A DNA stretch of 7,906 nucleotides from Chloroflexota bacterium. GTDB taxonomy: Bacteria; Chloroflexota; UBA6077; CF-72. Location: assembly GCA_019242065.1 (NCBI GenBank), contig JAFAWJ010000106.1, forward strand, positions 1 to 7,906, written 5' to 3'. Both the position numbers and the translations under genes were made by a program. This document shows positions 1 through 6,554 of the stretch, piece after piece. Within the stretch, counting starts at the first letter, position 1, and each line of letters starts with the position of its first letter. The notes below the pieces were generated by a model. It was not told the DNA's origin. It did no database searches and saw nothing but the letters and a program-made list of their open reading frames with translations.

Positions 1-125
1 CCGATGAGCGCTACGATCTCACCCGGATACACGTCCAGAGTGACGCCGTGGAGTGCCTCGACCTGTCCATAACGAACCACCAGGTTGCGAGCTGAGAGCA
101 GCGGCTCGGGACTGGTTTGCCTCAC
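1..125 (-). CDS. livF: Branched-chain amino acid ABC transporter ATPase LivF, N-terminal part (runs off window)
   Basis: Second ATPase of the HAAT/Liv transporter, which would pair with the LivG domain on the cytoplasmic face of the permease. Only the first 41 codons are inside the window. They read as the start of an ABC ATPase: LLSARNLVVRYGQVEALHGV, with the A-loop aromatic in VVRYG, then the LDVYPGEIVALIG strand that leads into the Walker A loop, which is cut off. The start is GTG at 125-123. It overlaps the TGA stop of the LivM-LivG gene as GTGA, which indicates translational coupling. The identification as LivF rather than another ABC ATPase rests on this start sequence and on its position directly after LivG, the usual order in these operons. 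Walker B and the signature motif lie outside the window. Confidence 0.9.
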   Translation of the reverse strand, partial: MRQTSPEPLLSARNLVVRYGQVEALHGVTLDVYPGEIVALI

Positions 126-2260
126 GCGCCCGCCCGTTCGCGGCGGAGGTCGTCGAACGTCTCTTGTCTACTGCCAAGATAGGCTTCGATGACCCTCTGG
201 TTCGACTGAATGGCCGCGGGCGTGCCTTCCGCGATCTTCTTGCCGTAGTCCAGCGCGGTGACGTGGTTCGACACGCCCATGACGAGATCCATGTGGTGCT
301 CGATGACGAGAATGGTGACTCCGGCTGCGGCGACCTTCCGTATCACGTCGGAAAGACGTCCGATCTCGCTGGGATTGACACCCGCCGCCGGCTCGTCGAG
401 CAACAGAATCGACGGGCTACTGGCCAGCGCACGGGCGATCTCTACCATGCGCTGCAGCCCGTAGGGCAGCGACTGAGCTTCGGTATACGCCAGGTGCTCG
501 ATCCCGAGAAACGCCAGCAAACGTAACGCCCGGTCACGTACCTCGGCTTCTTCGCGGGCCGCGAAGCGCGTGCGGACCATCTGGTGCAAAAAGCCGGCGC
601 GGCGGTGCAGCGCAAAGCCGAGCATCACATTGTCGAGCACGCTCATGTCTTTGAAGAGCTGAATGTTCTGGAAGGTGCGCGTCACTCCGGCCGCGGCGAT
701 GCTGTGCGGTCGCAAGCGATTGAGAACCGTGGGACCGAGCCGGACGGTGCCACTCGTTGGCGTATAGACCCCGGTGATGACGTTGACCAGCGTGCTCTTG
801 CCGGAACCGTTGGGACCGATCAATCCGTGGACCTGGCCGGGCTCGACGACCAGCGAAACGCCGTCGATGGCCTTGACGCCACCAAAGTGCATCTTCACAT
901 CGTCGAGCTCCAGGCGCTGGCGTTGTCCGGCGACTGCGATTGGCACCAGACCATCCAGCGTGGACTCCGCACGCGAAACAGATGAAACGGTCGGTCGGAA
1001 CAAACGGCGAACCCCTGGCAGATCGCGGACAAACCCGGCGATACCCTGCGGCATGGTGATCAGAAAGACAATCAACAACGCGCCATACACCAGCAGGAAG
1101 TGCTCGATGATCTGCGGTGTGACCAGCGTGAACCCGACGAACCCGACGATAACGCCCAGGCTCCACAGGTAGCGTGCAGCACCGGTCGGCCGGAGGCGCA
1201 CGAGCCCCAGCGCGCAGGCGCCGCCGAGAACGATCAGCACGGCTTGGAGCGGTGGTTGTGACTCAGGCAGCACGTTATACGAGCCGATCGTCTTCAACAC
1301 CTCGGGCAACGCGACCAGCACCGCGGAGCCGATTAGCGGTCCGAACAGGCTGCCGGCTCCGCCCAGAATGACGAACACCAGCAGCGCGACGGATTCGTCG
1401 AAGGTGAACGTATCCGAGACGATGTAGCCCTGCTGATGCGTGAACAGTGCACCAGCCAGGCCGGCTAGCACCGCGCTGAAGGCGAACGCCTTCAGCTTCA
1501 TGCGGTACACCGACACACCTACTGTTTCGGAGGCGATCTCCGATTGCCGTACACCTTTTACCGTCCGCCCCCAGTGTCCGGTCAACAGGTTGTTGGATAA
1601 CAACTGGACCATCAGTGCCAGACCGGCACATACCCAGAAGTACATGATCTGGCCGGTCAAAACCGGCCCGTCGTCGCCGAATGGACGGAACTTCTTCAAC
1701 GAACCCATGGTCGTGCCGCCGAACCATTCGGGGCGTGGGATGTTGCCGATCCCCGTCGGACCGTTCGTGACCGGCAGCCAGGTCTGGGCGACGACATACG
1801 TAACAATGGCCAGCGCGATGGTGACCATTGCCAGGTAATGGCCGCGGGCGCGCAGGGTTGGCAGAGCCACCAGAAAACCCAGGCCACCGGCTATCGCGGC
1901 TGCAACGAATAGCGCGATCCAGACCGGGAAACCGGCGCGAGTTGTCAGCAACGCCGAGGCATACGCGCCAAATGCGAAGAGAGCGCCGTGTCCTAGCGAG
2001 ACCTGTCCCTGGAAACCAACCAGCACATTCAGGCCGATTGCCGCGATCGTAAAATAGGCCACGGTCTGAAGCGTCTGCTGGACAAAGCCATCGTTGAAGA
2101 CCAGTGGCGCAGCGATGATGACGCCGATGGCGACAAAGGTCAGCACCAGGCTGGAAAAGCTCGCGCCGTAGAAGACAGGCAACGTTAGACGTCGATTCCA
2201 CCATCCGCCGCTGAGCAGCGCCGGCTGGTTCGCCAGTGGAACCTGCTTCGTGACAGCCAC
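122..2260 (-). CDS. livM-livG: LivM permease fused to LivG ATPase (712 aa)
   Basis: A single chain combining one permease subunit and one ATPase of the HAAT transporter. Residues about 30-415 are LivM-like. They contain hydrophobic helices, GQVSLGHGALFAFGAY at 85-100, LRARGHYLAMVTIA at 136-149 and LFGPLIGSAVLVALPE at 305-320. An Arg/Ser-rich linker at about 415-447 leads to a complete LivG-type ATPase. That domain has Walker A GPNGSGKST at 482-490, Q-loop Q531, signature LPYGLQR at 598-604, Walker B ILLLDEP at 618-624 and H-loop H655. Residues about 329-386 are extra relative to ordinary LivM and contain two further hydrophobic stretches (338-354, 364-380) before the usual last helix and PQG motif. 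The start is GTG, 3 nt after the livH stop, with AAAAGG upstream as a likely ribosome site. LivM-LivG fusions are known elsewhere. The frame is open across the junction, so I read it as a real fusion. Confidence 0.93.
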   Translation of the reverse strand: MAVTKQVPLANQPALLSGGWWNRRLTLPVFYGASFSSLVLTFVAIGVIIAAPLVFNDGFVQQTLQTVAYFTIAAIGLNVLVGFQGQVSLGHGALFAFGAYASALLTTRAGFPVWIALFVAAAIAGGLGFLVALPTLRARGHYLAMVTIALAIVTYVVAQTWLPVTNGPTGIGNIPRPEWFGGTTMGSLKKFRPFGDDGPVLTGQIMYFWVCAGLALMVQLLSNNLLTGHWGRTVKGVRQSEIASETVGVSVYRMKLKAFAFSAVLAGLAGALFTHQQGYIVSDTFTFDESVALLVFVILGGAGSLFGPLIGSAVLVALPEVLKTIGSYNVLPESQPPLQAVLIVLGGACALGLVRLRPTGAARYLWSLGVIVGFVGFTLVTPQIIEHFLLVYGALLIVFLITMPQGIAGFVRDLPGVRRLFRPTVSSVSRAESTLDGLVPIAVAGQRQRLELDDVKMHFGGVKAIDGVSLVVEPGQVHGLIGPNGSGKSTLVNVITGVYTPTSGTVRLGPTVLNRLRPHSIAAAGVTRTFQNIQLFKDMSVLDNVMLGFALHRRAGFLHQMVRTRFAAREEAEVRDRALRLLAFLGIEHLAYTEAQSLPYGLQRMVEIARALASSPSILLLDEPAAGVNPSEIGRLSDVIRKVAAAGVTILVIEHHMDLVMGVSNHVTALDYGKKIAEGTPAAIQSNQRVIEAYLGSRQETFDDLRRERAGA

Positions 2261-2263
2261 GTC

Positions 2264-3190
2264 TCAGACCTTTTCTGGTCGCTGCCTCTCGAATAGCCCC
2301 AGCGGCCGCCACGCCAGAATAACGATGAGCAGGAAGAAGGTCACCGCGTCGCGGAGCGACGCATTGAAGATCGCGACGACGAACTCGAACACCCCGAGTA
2401 GCAGGCCGGCGATGAGGATACCGAACGGGTTGCCGAGTCCGCCGATGATCGCGACCCCGAACGCCTTGAGCCCCGGCAACTGGCCCATCGTCGAGTACGC
2501 GTGCAAAACCGGAACAACCAGGAGTCCGGCCACTCCGGCCAGCACGCTCGAGATGATGTAGCTCAGCACCACCACCGATCGCACATTGATGCCCATCAAG
2601 CCGGCGGCGGACGGATTCAGTGCCACGGCTGCCATGGCTTTACCCAGGAGCGAGCGCTTCAGGAAGAACAGCACGGCTGCCATGCATCCCAGCGATGCCA
2701 CCAGGATGAAGATTTCCTGTGGCAATACGCCGAACTGAAACAGCCCGACGTCAACCCGCACCGCGTTTTCACCAAACACGGACGGCACCGGTTTCGGTTC
2801 ACGACCCCAGACCACTTCGACCACGTTGCGCAAAATCACGGAGACGCCAACCGTACTGAGAATCCAGCCCAGAGAAAATGCGCCTCGCAGTGGACGTATC
2901 GCGACCCGTTCGACCAGCACGCCCATGACAAGCATCACCAGCGGAATGACCGCCAGCGAAGCCAGCAAGCTGACGAACAACGGCGCCCCGCTCAGTGCGA
3001 GCGCCCCGAAGATGGTGAACGCGAGCATACCCCCAAACATGAGAAAGTCGCCTTGTGCGAAGTTCAGGGTATGGGTCGTGGAGAAGGTGACGTAGTAGCC
3101 CTGCGCGATCAGGGCGTAGATGCTGCCGTAAACCAGTCCGCTGGCAACCGCTTGCGGCAGTCCCCGCACAAGCGTGTCGAAGAATTGCAT
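2264..3190 (-). CDS. livH: Branched-chain amino acid ABC transporter permease LivH (308 aa)
   Basis: Inner-membrane permease of the HAAT/Liv transporter, expected to form the translocation path with the LivM half of the next gene. The protein is hydrophobic throughout, with about eight membrane segments. Family motifs are NFAQGDFLMFGG at 43-54, RPLRG at 99-103, the cytoplasmic stretch LKAFGVAIIGGLGN at 241-254, and the terminal WRPLGLF at 294-300. Length is normal for LivH. The frame is open up to position 3244, but I chose the ATG at 3190. It gives the typical short N terminus (MQFFDTLVRGLPQAVASG) and lies just past the stop of the binding-protein gene, leaving a 10-nt gap. No strong Shine-Dalgarno is visible in that gap (TAAGAATTCTTCG), so translation may depend on coupling to the upstream gene. 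Confidence 0.95.
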   Translation of the reverse strand: MQFFDTLVRGLPQAVASGLVYGSIYALIAQGYYVTFSTTHTLNFAQGDFLMFGGMLAFTIFGALALSGAPLFVSLLASLAVIPLVMLVMGVLVERVAIRPLRGAFSLGWILSTVGVSVILRNVVEVVWGREPKPVPSVFGENAVRVDVGLFQFGVLPQEIFILVASLGCMAAVLFFLKRSLLGKAMAAVALNPSAAGLMGINVRSVVVLSYIISSVLAGVAGLLVVPVLHAYSTMGQLPGLKAFGVAIIGGLGNPFGILIAGLLLGVFEFVVAIFNASLRDAVTFFLLIVILAWRPLGLFERQRPEKV

Positions 3191-3200
3191 CGAAGAATTC

Positions 3201-4520
3201 TTACTGGGCCTTGACCAGCACGCCGTCCTGCCACTGGGCGGCAAACATGTCCTTACCTTCCAGCGTGTGGTGCTTGTCGGAGCTGAATGGTTTTGGTGGC
3301 GCGGCGGTCACGCCCTTGAACCCGTCCAAATTCTCGATGGCGTCACGCAGCTTGGCTGGATCCGGTCCGCTCTTGGACAGCGCCATGAGCACCATGCGAG
3401 TGGCGTCGTAGGATTGCGCCGCGGCGATGGGGAAGGTGTCCTCACCGAAGTTCTGGATCATCTTCTGGTGGAACTCCGCGGCTTCGGGGCTCTGGTCGGG
3501 AGTAAACGATGCAACGGTAACCACGCCCTGCGTCAGGTCCTTGCCCGCGAGCTGCGGCACGAGCGGATCGCTGAAGCCCCAGGCACCCGAGAACTGGACC
3601 TGGTAGTTGATCTTGCGCGCGCTGATCAGCAGATTCGCGTCCTCCGGCCCAAGCCCGAAGTTGATGATCTGTCGGACACCCGCATCCTTCATTTTCTGGA
3701 GCTGCGAGGTCATGTCAGTATCACCAATGTTGTAGGTTTCGGAGTCCAGGATCTTGAAGCCACCGGCCGGGATAAGCTGATCGGCAGTTTGCTTCGAGGC
3801 GGTGCCATAGCCAGACGTGTCGTTCATGAGGCCGATGGCGTCCCAGCTCTTGCTCTTGGCGTAGTTGAGGATGGTCTCGACCTGGAAGTTGTCCTGCATC
3901 GACGTGCGGAAGACCCACTTGCGGGGATGGACCCCCGAGTCGCCATACAGCGCCGATGGCTGGTTGTTTGCGTCGAGGTAGACGACGGGCACTGACGTCG
4001 AGACTGGCACGACGAGTGGCACCTCGGCGTCCTCGACCTCGGGAATGAACGCCAGGGCGTTGCCCGAGTTGACGGGACCGATGATCGCCGAGACCTTGTC
4101 CTGCTCGAGGAAGCGCGTGACATTGGCCACGGCGACCTCAGGCTTCACCTGGTCGTCGAGGACTGGGATGTCCACCTTGCGACCCTGATACCCACCGGCG
4201 TTATTGAACTCATTCAAGCAGATCTGGAGTCCGCGCTGCATGTTGATGCCAAAGTTCGCCGACGGGCCGGTCAAGGCCGCATCGGCCCCCATCTTGATCG
4301 CGTCGCCACCCGAGCCCTGGCTTGCGAACTCGGCACACGACAGAAGCAGGCCGCCCGCGGCGCCCGACGCGTTGGCCGCGGCCGGAGCGCCGGTGGGCGC
4401 GGCGGCCTGCGTTGGACCGCCGGCTGGTGCCTGCGGCGAGGAGCATGCCGCGGCAAACAGAGCGACGGTGCTCATGAAGCCCACGCAATTGCGACGTATC
4501 ACGGATGTCGCGGTTGTCAT
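3201..4520 (-). CDS. HAAT-type periplasmic/extracellular substrate-binding lipoprotein (439 aa)
   Basis: LivJ/LivK-like (Peripla_BP_6 type) receptor that delivers ligand to the LivH/LivM channel. The N terminus has a basic stretch, a hydrophobic core and FAAAC, giving a probable lipidated Cys26 (somewhat imperfect lipobox). A low-complexity Ala/Pro/Gly tether follows at about 30-57. The binding fold starts near 74 with IKMGADAALTGPSANFG, then NAGGYQGRKVDIPVLDD at 107-123, a typical HAAT N-lobe pattern. SYDATRMVLMAL at 370-381 and the C-terminal DGFKGVT at 399-405 are also typical. The frame is open to 4676, but the ATG at 4520 is preferred because it precedes the signal peptide and has GAGGGGG 9 nt upstream. 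First gene of the operon. The ligand could be branched-chain amino acids, amides, urea or aromatic compounds; sequence alone does not decide. Confidence 0.92.
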   Translation of the reverse strand: MTTATSVIRRNCVGFMSTVALFAAACSSPQAPAGGPTQAAAPTGAPAAANASGAAGGLLLSCAEFASQGSGGDAIKMGADAALTGPSANFGINMQRGLQICLNEFNNAGGYQGRKVDIPVLDDQVKPEVAVANVTRFLEQDKVSAIIGPVNSGNALAFIPEVEDAEVPLVVPVSTSVPVVYLDANNQPSALYGDSGVHPRKWVFRTSMQDNFQVETILNYAKSKSWDAIGLMNDTSGYGTASKQTADQLIPAGGFKILDSETYNIGDTDMTSQLQKMKDAGVRQIINFGLGPEDANLLISARKINYQVQFSGAWGFSDPLVPQLAGKDLTQGVVTVASFTPDQSPEAAEFHQKMIQNFGEDTFPIAAAQSYDATRMVLMALSKSGPDPAKLRDAIENLDGFKGVTAAPPKPFSSDKHHTLEGKDMFAAQWQDGVLVKAQ

Positions 4521-4820
4521 AGATGGGGTCCCCCTCTTTGTGCGCGCGACGATATCACACGGTCGACTGACAGGGGAGGGCTGGCCAGCGGTCCACTGGG
4601 TCCTCCCATGACATTTCACGCCTCCGCCCCACGGACGGACACGGACTGGCGCGTACCTTTGCCGAAAGTGCCTCACGCGGCTGTCGCCATCGCGAGCGTT
4701 AAACTACAATCCACGGTCAGATCTGACCGACTCGTGTTATAGGTGGCAGACGCGTTTCGTGTCAGTTTCAGAGTGTTTTCTCGCAACCGAAGCGCGTTCG
4801 ACGCCGACACCCTTTTGAAT
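4521..4820. promoter_or_regulatory. Upstream region of the liv operon, no gene
   Basis: This stretch separates the binding-protein start from the recombinase remnant. On the minus strand it carries the strong ribosome site AAAGAGGGGG just before the ATG at 4520. It must hold the operon promoter if transcription begins locally, but I could not pick a convincing -35/-10 pair on that strand. On the plus strand TACAAT at 4705-4710 resembles a -10 box without a matching -35. The one clear structure is the palindrome listed separately. Confidence 0.5.
4714..4729. promoter_or_regulatory. Perfect 16-bp palindrome, candidate operator
   Basis: CGGTCAGATCTGACCG reads the same on both strands over all 16 bases. 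The GGTCAG/CTGACC half-sites with a short centre are of the kind bound by dimeric repressors; GntR-family sites such as those of FadR and PdhR also contain GGTCAGA-like cores. It lies about 195 nt upstream of the lipoprotein start codon, in the non-coding region. Its role as an operator is inference, because no regulator gene is in the window and no promoter could be fixed next to it. Confidence 0.4.
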
Positions 4821-4942
4821 CACGGGCCGCATGTGAACGATTCGCCGCTCGAGCAGATCCGGCCGGCCACCAGAGCATTCAGACCACGCAGCGCTACCTG
4901 GGCTCGGAACTGGATCTCGCGGATGCCGCCTACGATCGGTGG
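4821..4942 (+). pseudogene. Tyrosine recombinase (phage integrase family) C-terminal remnant
   Basis: The last part of a tyrosine recombinase catalytic domain. From 4865 one frame reads GHQSIQTTQRYLGSELDL, the usual final box with the second conserved His (His-X-Ser, codon at 4868) and the catalytic Tyr (codon 4895-4897). It continues as ADAAYDRW, the usual tail. Just upstream, in another frame, is NDSPLEQI (ending at 4859), which matches the VPLEQIQ helix that normally precedes this box. Only 5 nt separate LEQI from GH where about 12 are expected, so a deletion of about 7 nt has broken the frame. The rest of the enzyme, including the conserved arginines, is not recognisable upstream. It cannot be functional. 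It marks a former integrated element. Confidence 0.65.
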
Positions 4943-5108
4943 GTATCCGACTGGAACGCCAGGTCCCCCGTTGCGAGACCAGCCAGCCGGCGGGCGGCCG
5001 GCCAACCAAGTCGCCCGCTCTTCGAAACGCTCGGGTGCCACGCAGGTGTCGGTACAAGGCCGGCGACAAGGTGTAGGCCTTCAGTCTGTCACGTTGAGTT
5101 AGGGGGAC

Positions 5109-5135
5109 GTTAGGGAATAAATTCCCGGAGTTTCA
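5109..5135. repeat. Non-coding end of ISAzo13-like remnant A
   Basis: Begins GTTAGGGAATAAATTCCC and ends at the transposase stop codon (TCA on the plus strand). It matches the equivalent stretch at 5845-5871 at 22 of 27 positions by hand count. It contains the inverted repeat GGGAAT-AA-ATTCCC. It is probably part of the right end of the insertion sequence, but the exact element boundary is not visible. Confidence 0.5.
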
Positions 5136-5345
5136 AACCGAGGTCGGGGCTGAAGTTCGACGTCGTATGGTGTAGTTCCTCTGTGGGCACACCCTGTGCG
5201 GCTCGATCCGGAGAGCGGCCACCTCGGTCTCGCTGACCTTCACGCTGGTCGGGTACGTGCCTGGTTGGAACACAGCTCTCACGGTCAGTGCACTGGCCGT
5301 ACCCGCGCCGTGAATCAACGCCAGGGCATGGAAGAGGTGGTATTT
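5133..5345 (-). pseudogene. ISAzo13-like transposase C-terminal remnant, copy A
   Basis: The last 66 codons or so of a DDE transposase. The frame reads ALTVRAVF, then YPTSVKVSETEVAALRIEPH, then CPQRNYTI before the TGA at 5135-5133. The combination of LTV-A, YPTG-KVS--E-AAL, H and WNYTI near the C terminus is typical of the ISAzo13 family. Here the usual Trp of WNYTI is Arg, fitting decay. An upstream stretch in the same frame, reading PDDDKYHLFHAL to about 5353, could belong to it. The catalytic DDE residues and the rest of the protein (normally about 400 aa) are missing. It aligns without gaps to copy B (29 of 66 residues identical by hand count), so the two are related but not recent duplicates. 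Confidence 0.65.
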
Positions 5346-5430
5346 GTCATCGTCCGGGATCCGAGATCGCGCGCGGATGCAGGCACGCAGACGTAGCGCA
5401 GGACACTCGCTACCCTGCCACCTGCCCGAA

Positions 5431-5676
5431 TCAGCCGACTGACGCGAGATCCCGAGCCACGAAGTCCAGTCCGAGCTTCTCGAGCTTTGAGCGCCGCGGC
5501 CTGCACGTCCACGGGTCCCAACCAGCGGCTTCGAGGTAGTCGTTGACCTGGCGCTGCACGTCGACCGTGACGCCGCGCAGGTTGCCAGCCTCGAGCGGCG
5601 GAGTACCGACGACCACGTCCGGAACCTTGACGTAGCTACGCAGCCTTCTAGCCCGCGCCTTCGACCAGCCGCTCAC
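5431..5676 (-). pseudogene. Aldehyde ferredoxin oxidoreductase-like C-terminal remnant
   Basis: An open frame of 81 codons whose second half resembles the extreme C terminus of the tungsten/molybdopterin aldehyde ferredoxin oxidoreductase (AOR) family. It reads VPDVVVGTPPLEAGNL, then VNDYLEAAGWDP, then KLEKLGLDFVARDL and a TGA at 5433-5431. AOR proteins end with a similar series: a proline-rich PLxxG stretch, YYExRGWD, a PT turn, then LxxLGL. Upstream on the same strand another frame holds DHDRIVTLARERLVEG (about 5693-5740). This could be the preceding AOR helix (ERIxxLxR) after a frameshift, with a TAG stop between. The cofactor-binding domains (about 500 residues) are absent, so this is a fragment. 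The family assignment is from memory of the motif order and is moderate; it may instead be an unknown short protein. Confidence 0.45.
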
Positions 5677-5691
5677 GCGCTAGGGTGACGA

Positions 5692-5805
5692 TTCGATCGT
5701 GATCCGCCAGGCCAGACCAATCGTTGACAGACGGTTTGAGATCGAGTTCCTCTACGATGGCGTGGAAGCGTTCTGCTTCACGTTTGGATAAGAAGCCGGC
5801 GGTGG
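5692..5805 (-). pseudogene. Unidentified coding-like fragment upstream of the AOR-like remnant
   Basis: A short frame bounded by TGA near 5806 and a TAG at its end reads PTAGFLSKREAERFHAIVEE, then LDLKPSVNDWSG and LADHDRIVTLARERLVEG. Composition and helical periodicity look protein-like, but it has no start codon, and I cannot place the first half in any family. The RIVTLARER end could be the broken continuation of the AOR-like remnant, which begins in a different frame immediately downstream. Treat it as decayed coding DNA of unknown origin. Confidence 0.3.
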
Positions 5806-5844
5806 GTCATACGAGGCCTGTGCTAAGGCCAAGGCTAAGGCGGC

Positions 5845-5871
5845 GTTAGGAAACAAGTTCCCAGAGTGTCA
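5845..5871. repeat. Non-coding end of ISAzo13-like remnant B
   Basis: Begins GTTAGGAAACAAGTTCCC and ends at the TCA that is the transposase stop on the minus strand. It is the counterpart of 5109-5135, same orientation, with 22 of 27 bases identical. The inverted repeat seen in copy A is imperfect here. Just outside, GCTAAGGC occurs twice (5822-5829 and 5834-5841). Confidence 0.5.
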
Positions 5872-6069
5872 TAGATCTGTTCGCAGTGGGATTCGAGGGT
5901 AAATGGTGAAGTTCCACTGCGGGCAGATCGCGTGTCGTTCGATGCGGAGTTCGGCCATGTCCGCATCGGCGACTTTTTGACCAGTGGGATACTCGGCATC
6001 TCGGAAGATGGCTTGCACGGTCAGGCCAGCGGGGGTGGCAGTGCCGCGGATGAATGCCTGTCGTTCGAA
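5869..6069 (-). pseudogene. ISAzo13-like transposase C-terminal remnant, copy B
   Basis: The frame reads AFIRGTATPAGLTVQAIF, then YPTGQKVADADMAELRIERH, then CPQWNFTIYPR and a TGA at 5871-5869. It retains the WNxTI signature better than copy A. The run begins at TTC (6069), where copy A also has Phe. Beyond this, DDQQRPLHR continues in a frame shifted by 2 nt, at the point where copy A has PDDDKYHL, so a small indel has broken copy B there. The catalytic core is missing. There is no start codon and no possibility of activity. It shares orientation with copy A, and the two bracket the AOR-like remnant. Confidence 0.65.
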
Positions 6070-6075
6070 CGATGT

Positions 6076-6221
6076 AGCGGCCGCTGCTGATCGTCGGCTA
6101 CCACCTCGACGAGTGCAAGCACGTGCCGTCGATTACCAGGACCTACTCTCGGAAGCCGGGCGCCAGCGGCACCTCGACGTCCACGGCTCCCGACTCCAGC
6201 GCTGCCCTTAATCCCGCGCCG
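6076..6221. other. Unassigned stretch between remnant B and the hypothetical ORF
   Basis: No gene, repeat or RNA is recognisable. On the plus strand VDYQDLLSEAG followed by DVHGSRLQRCP looks mildly protein-like, but it has no credible start and no family I can name. It is most likely more decayed DNA. Confidence 0.3.
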
Positions 6222-6554
6222 TCAGCGGGTGGCCCAGGTGGGGCGGCAGCCGCGGCCGGCGGCGGTCCCGCGGACCAGTAGCGGGCGAGGCGCTCGAGGC
6301 GCGGGCGCTGGGCTGAACTCGGTCCAGGTAGTCAGTGAGAAGGCAGTCAGCTGACGCTCCGCCTCGCCAACCGCACCCAGCAGACGGTGCAGGTCGGCAC
6401 CAGCACGCAAATTGTCAAGGAGTACACGGGCAGCGTGAGTGACCTCCGTCGTGGTCGCATCAGCCTGTTCAGGTCCACCCCGCCCCCGCCTGACCTGAAC
6501 CGTAGACGGCCGGTAGACCGAACCGTCTGGTGGTGCCAGGCGTACCTCCCACAT
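6222..6554 (-). CDS. Hypothetical protein (110 aa), uncertain
   Basis: Not recognised. The ATG at 6554 has AGGGGAG 5 nt upstream, a good ribosome site, and is preferred to the GTG 21 nt further out. The protein starts MWEVRLAPPDGSVYRPSTV, which suggests a beta-rich N terminus. A helical, amphipathic stretch follows at about 38-78 (TEVTHAARVLLDNL through AERQLTAF), and then a Pro/Arg/Ala-rich tail that could be noise. There are no membrane segments, cysteine motifs or catalytic signatures. It is transcribed away from the mannosyltransferase gene, and the two start codons overlap within CATG. Third-codon-position GC looks only moderate compared with the neighbouring glycosyltransferases. It may be a real small accessory protein or a chance frame next to the decayed region. 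Confidence 0.35.
   Translation of the reverse strand: MWEVRLAPPDGSVYRPSTVQVRRGRGGPEQADATTTEVTHAARVLLDNLRAGADLHRLLGAVGEAERQLTAFSLTTWTEFSPAPAPRAPRPLLVRGTAAGRGCRPTWATR

Noticed and set aside
1275..2312. Long overlapping minus-strand ORF of 345 codons
   Set aside because: It is a shifted frame of the LivM part of the fusion. It is Arg/Gly-rich with no domain pattern, whereas the LivM frame carries clear family motifs.
2501..3214. Plus-strand ORF of 237 codons opposite livH
   Set aside because: Its Gln/His/Arg-rich composition is what the reverse of a hydrophobic membrane gene gives; no motif.
3174..3995. Plus-strand ORF of 273 codons opposite the binding protein
   Set aside because: It lies wholly antisense to a well-supported lipoprotein gene. 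High GC opens such antisense frames, and no family motif is visible.
5056..5081. Inverted repeat AAGGCC / GGCCTT with a 14-nt loop, and a similar GGCCT / AGGCC pair at 5815-5830
   Set aside because: The stems are only 5-6 bp with no U-run, so they do not qualify as terminators. Their similar distance from both IS ends may reflect shared element DNA, but the evidence is too thin for a feature.
4737..5102. Overlapping ORFs of about 110-120 codons on both strands
   Set aside because: Neither reads as a protein along its length. The only recognisable coding signal here is the broken recombinase tail, which switches frame.
6412..6440. TTGTCA as a -35 box for the glycosyltransferase operon
   Set aside because: No acceptable -10 sequence lies 16-18 nt downstream.
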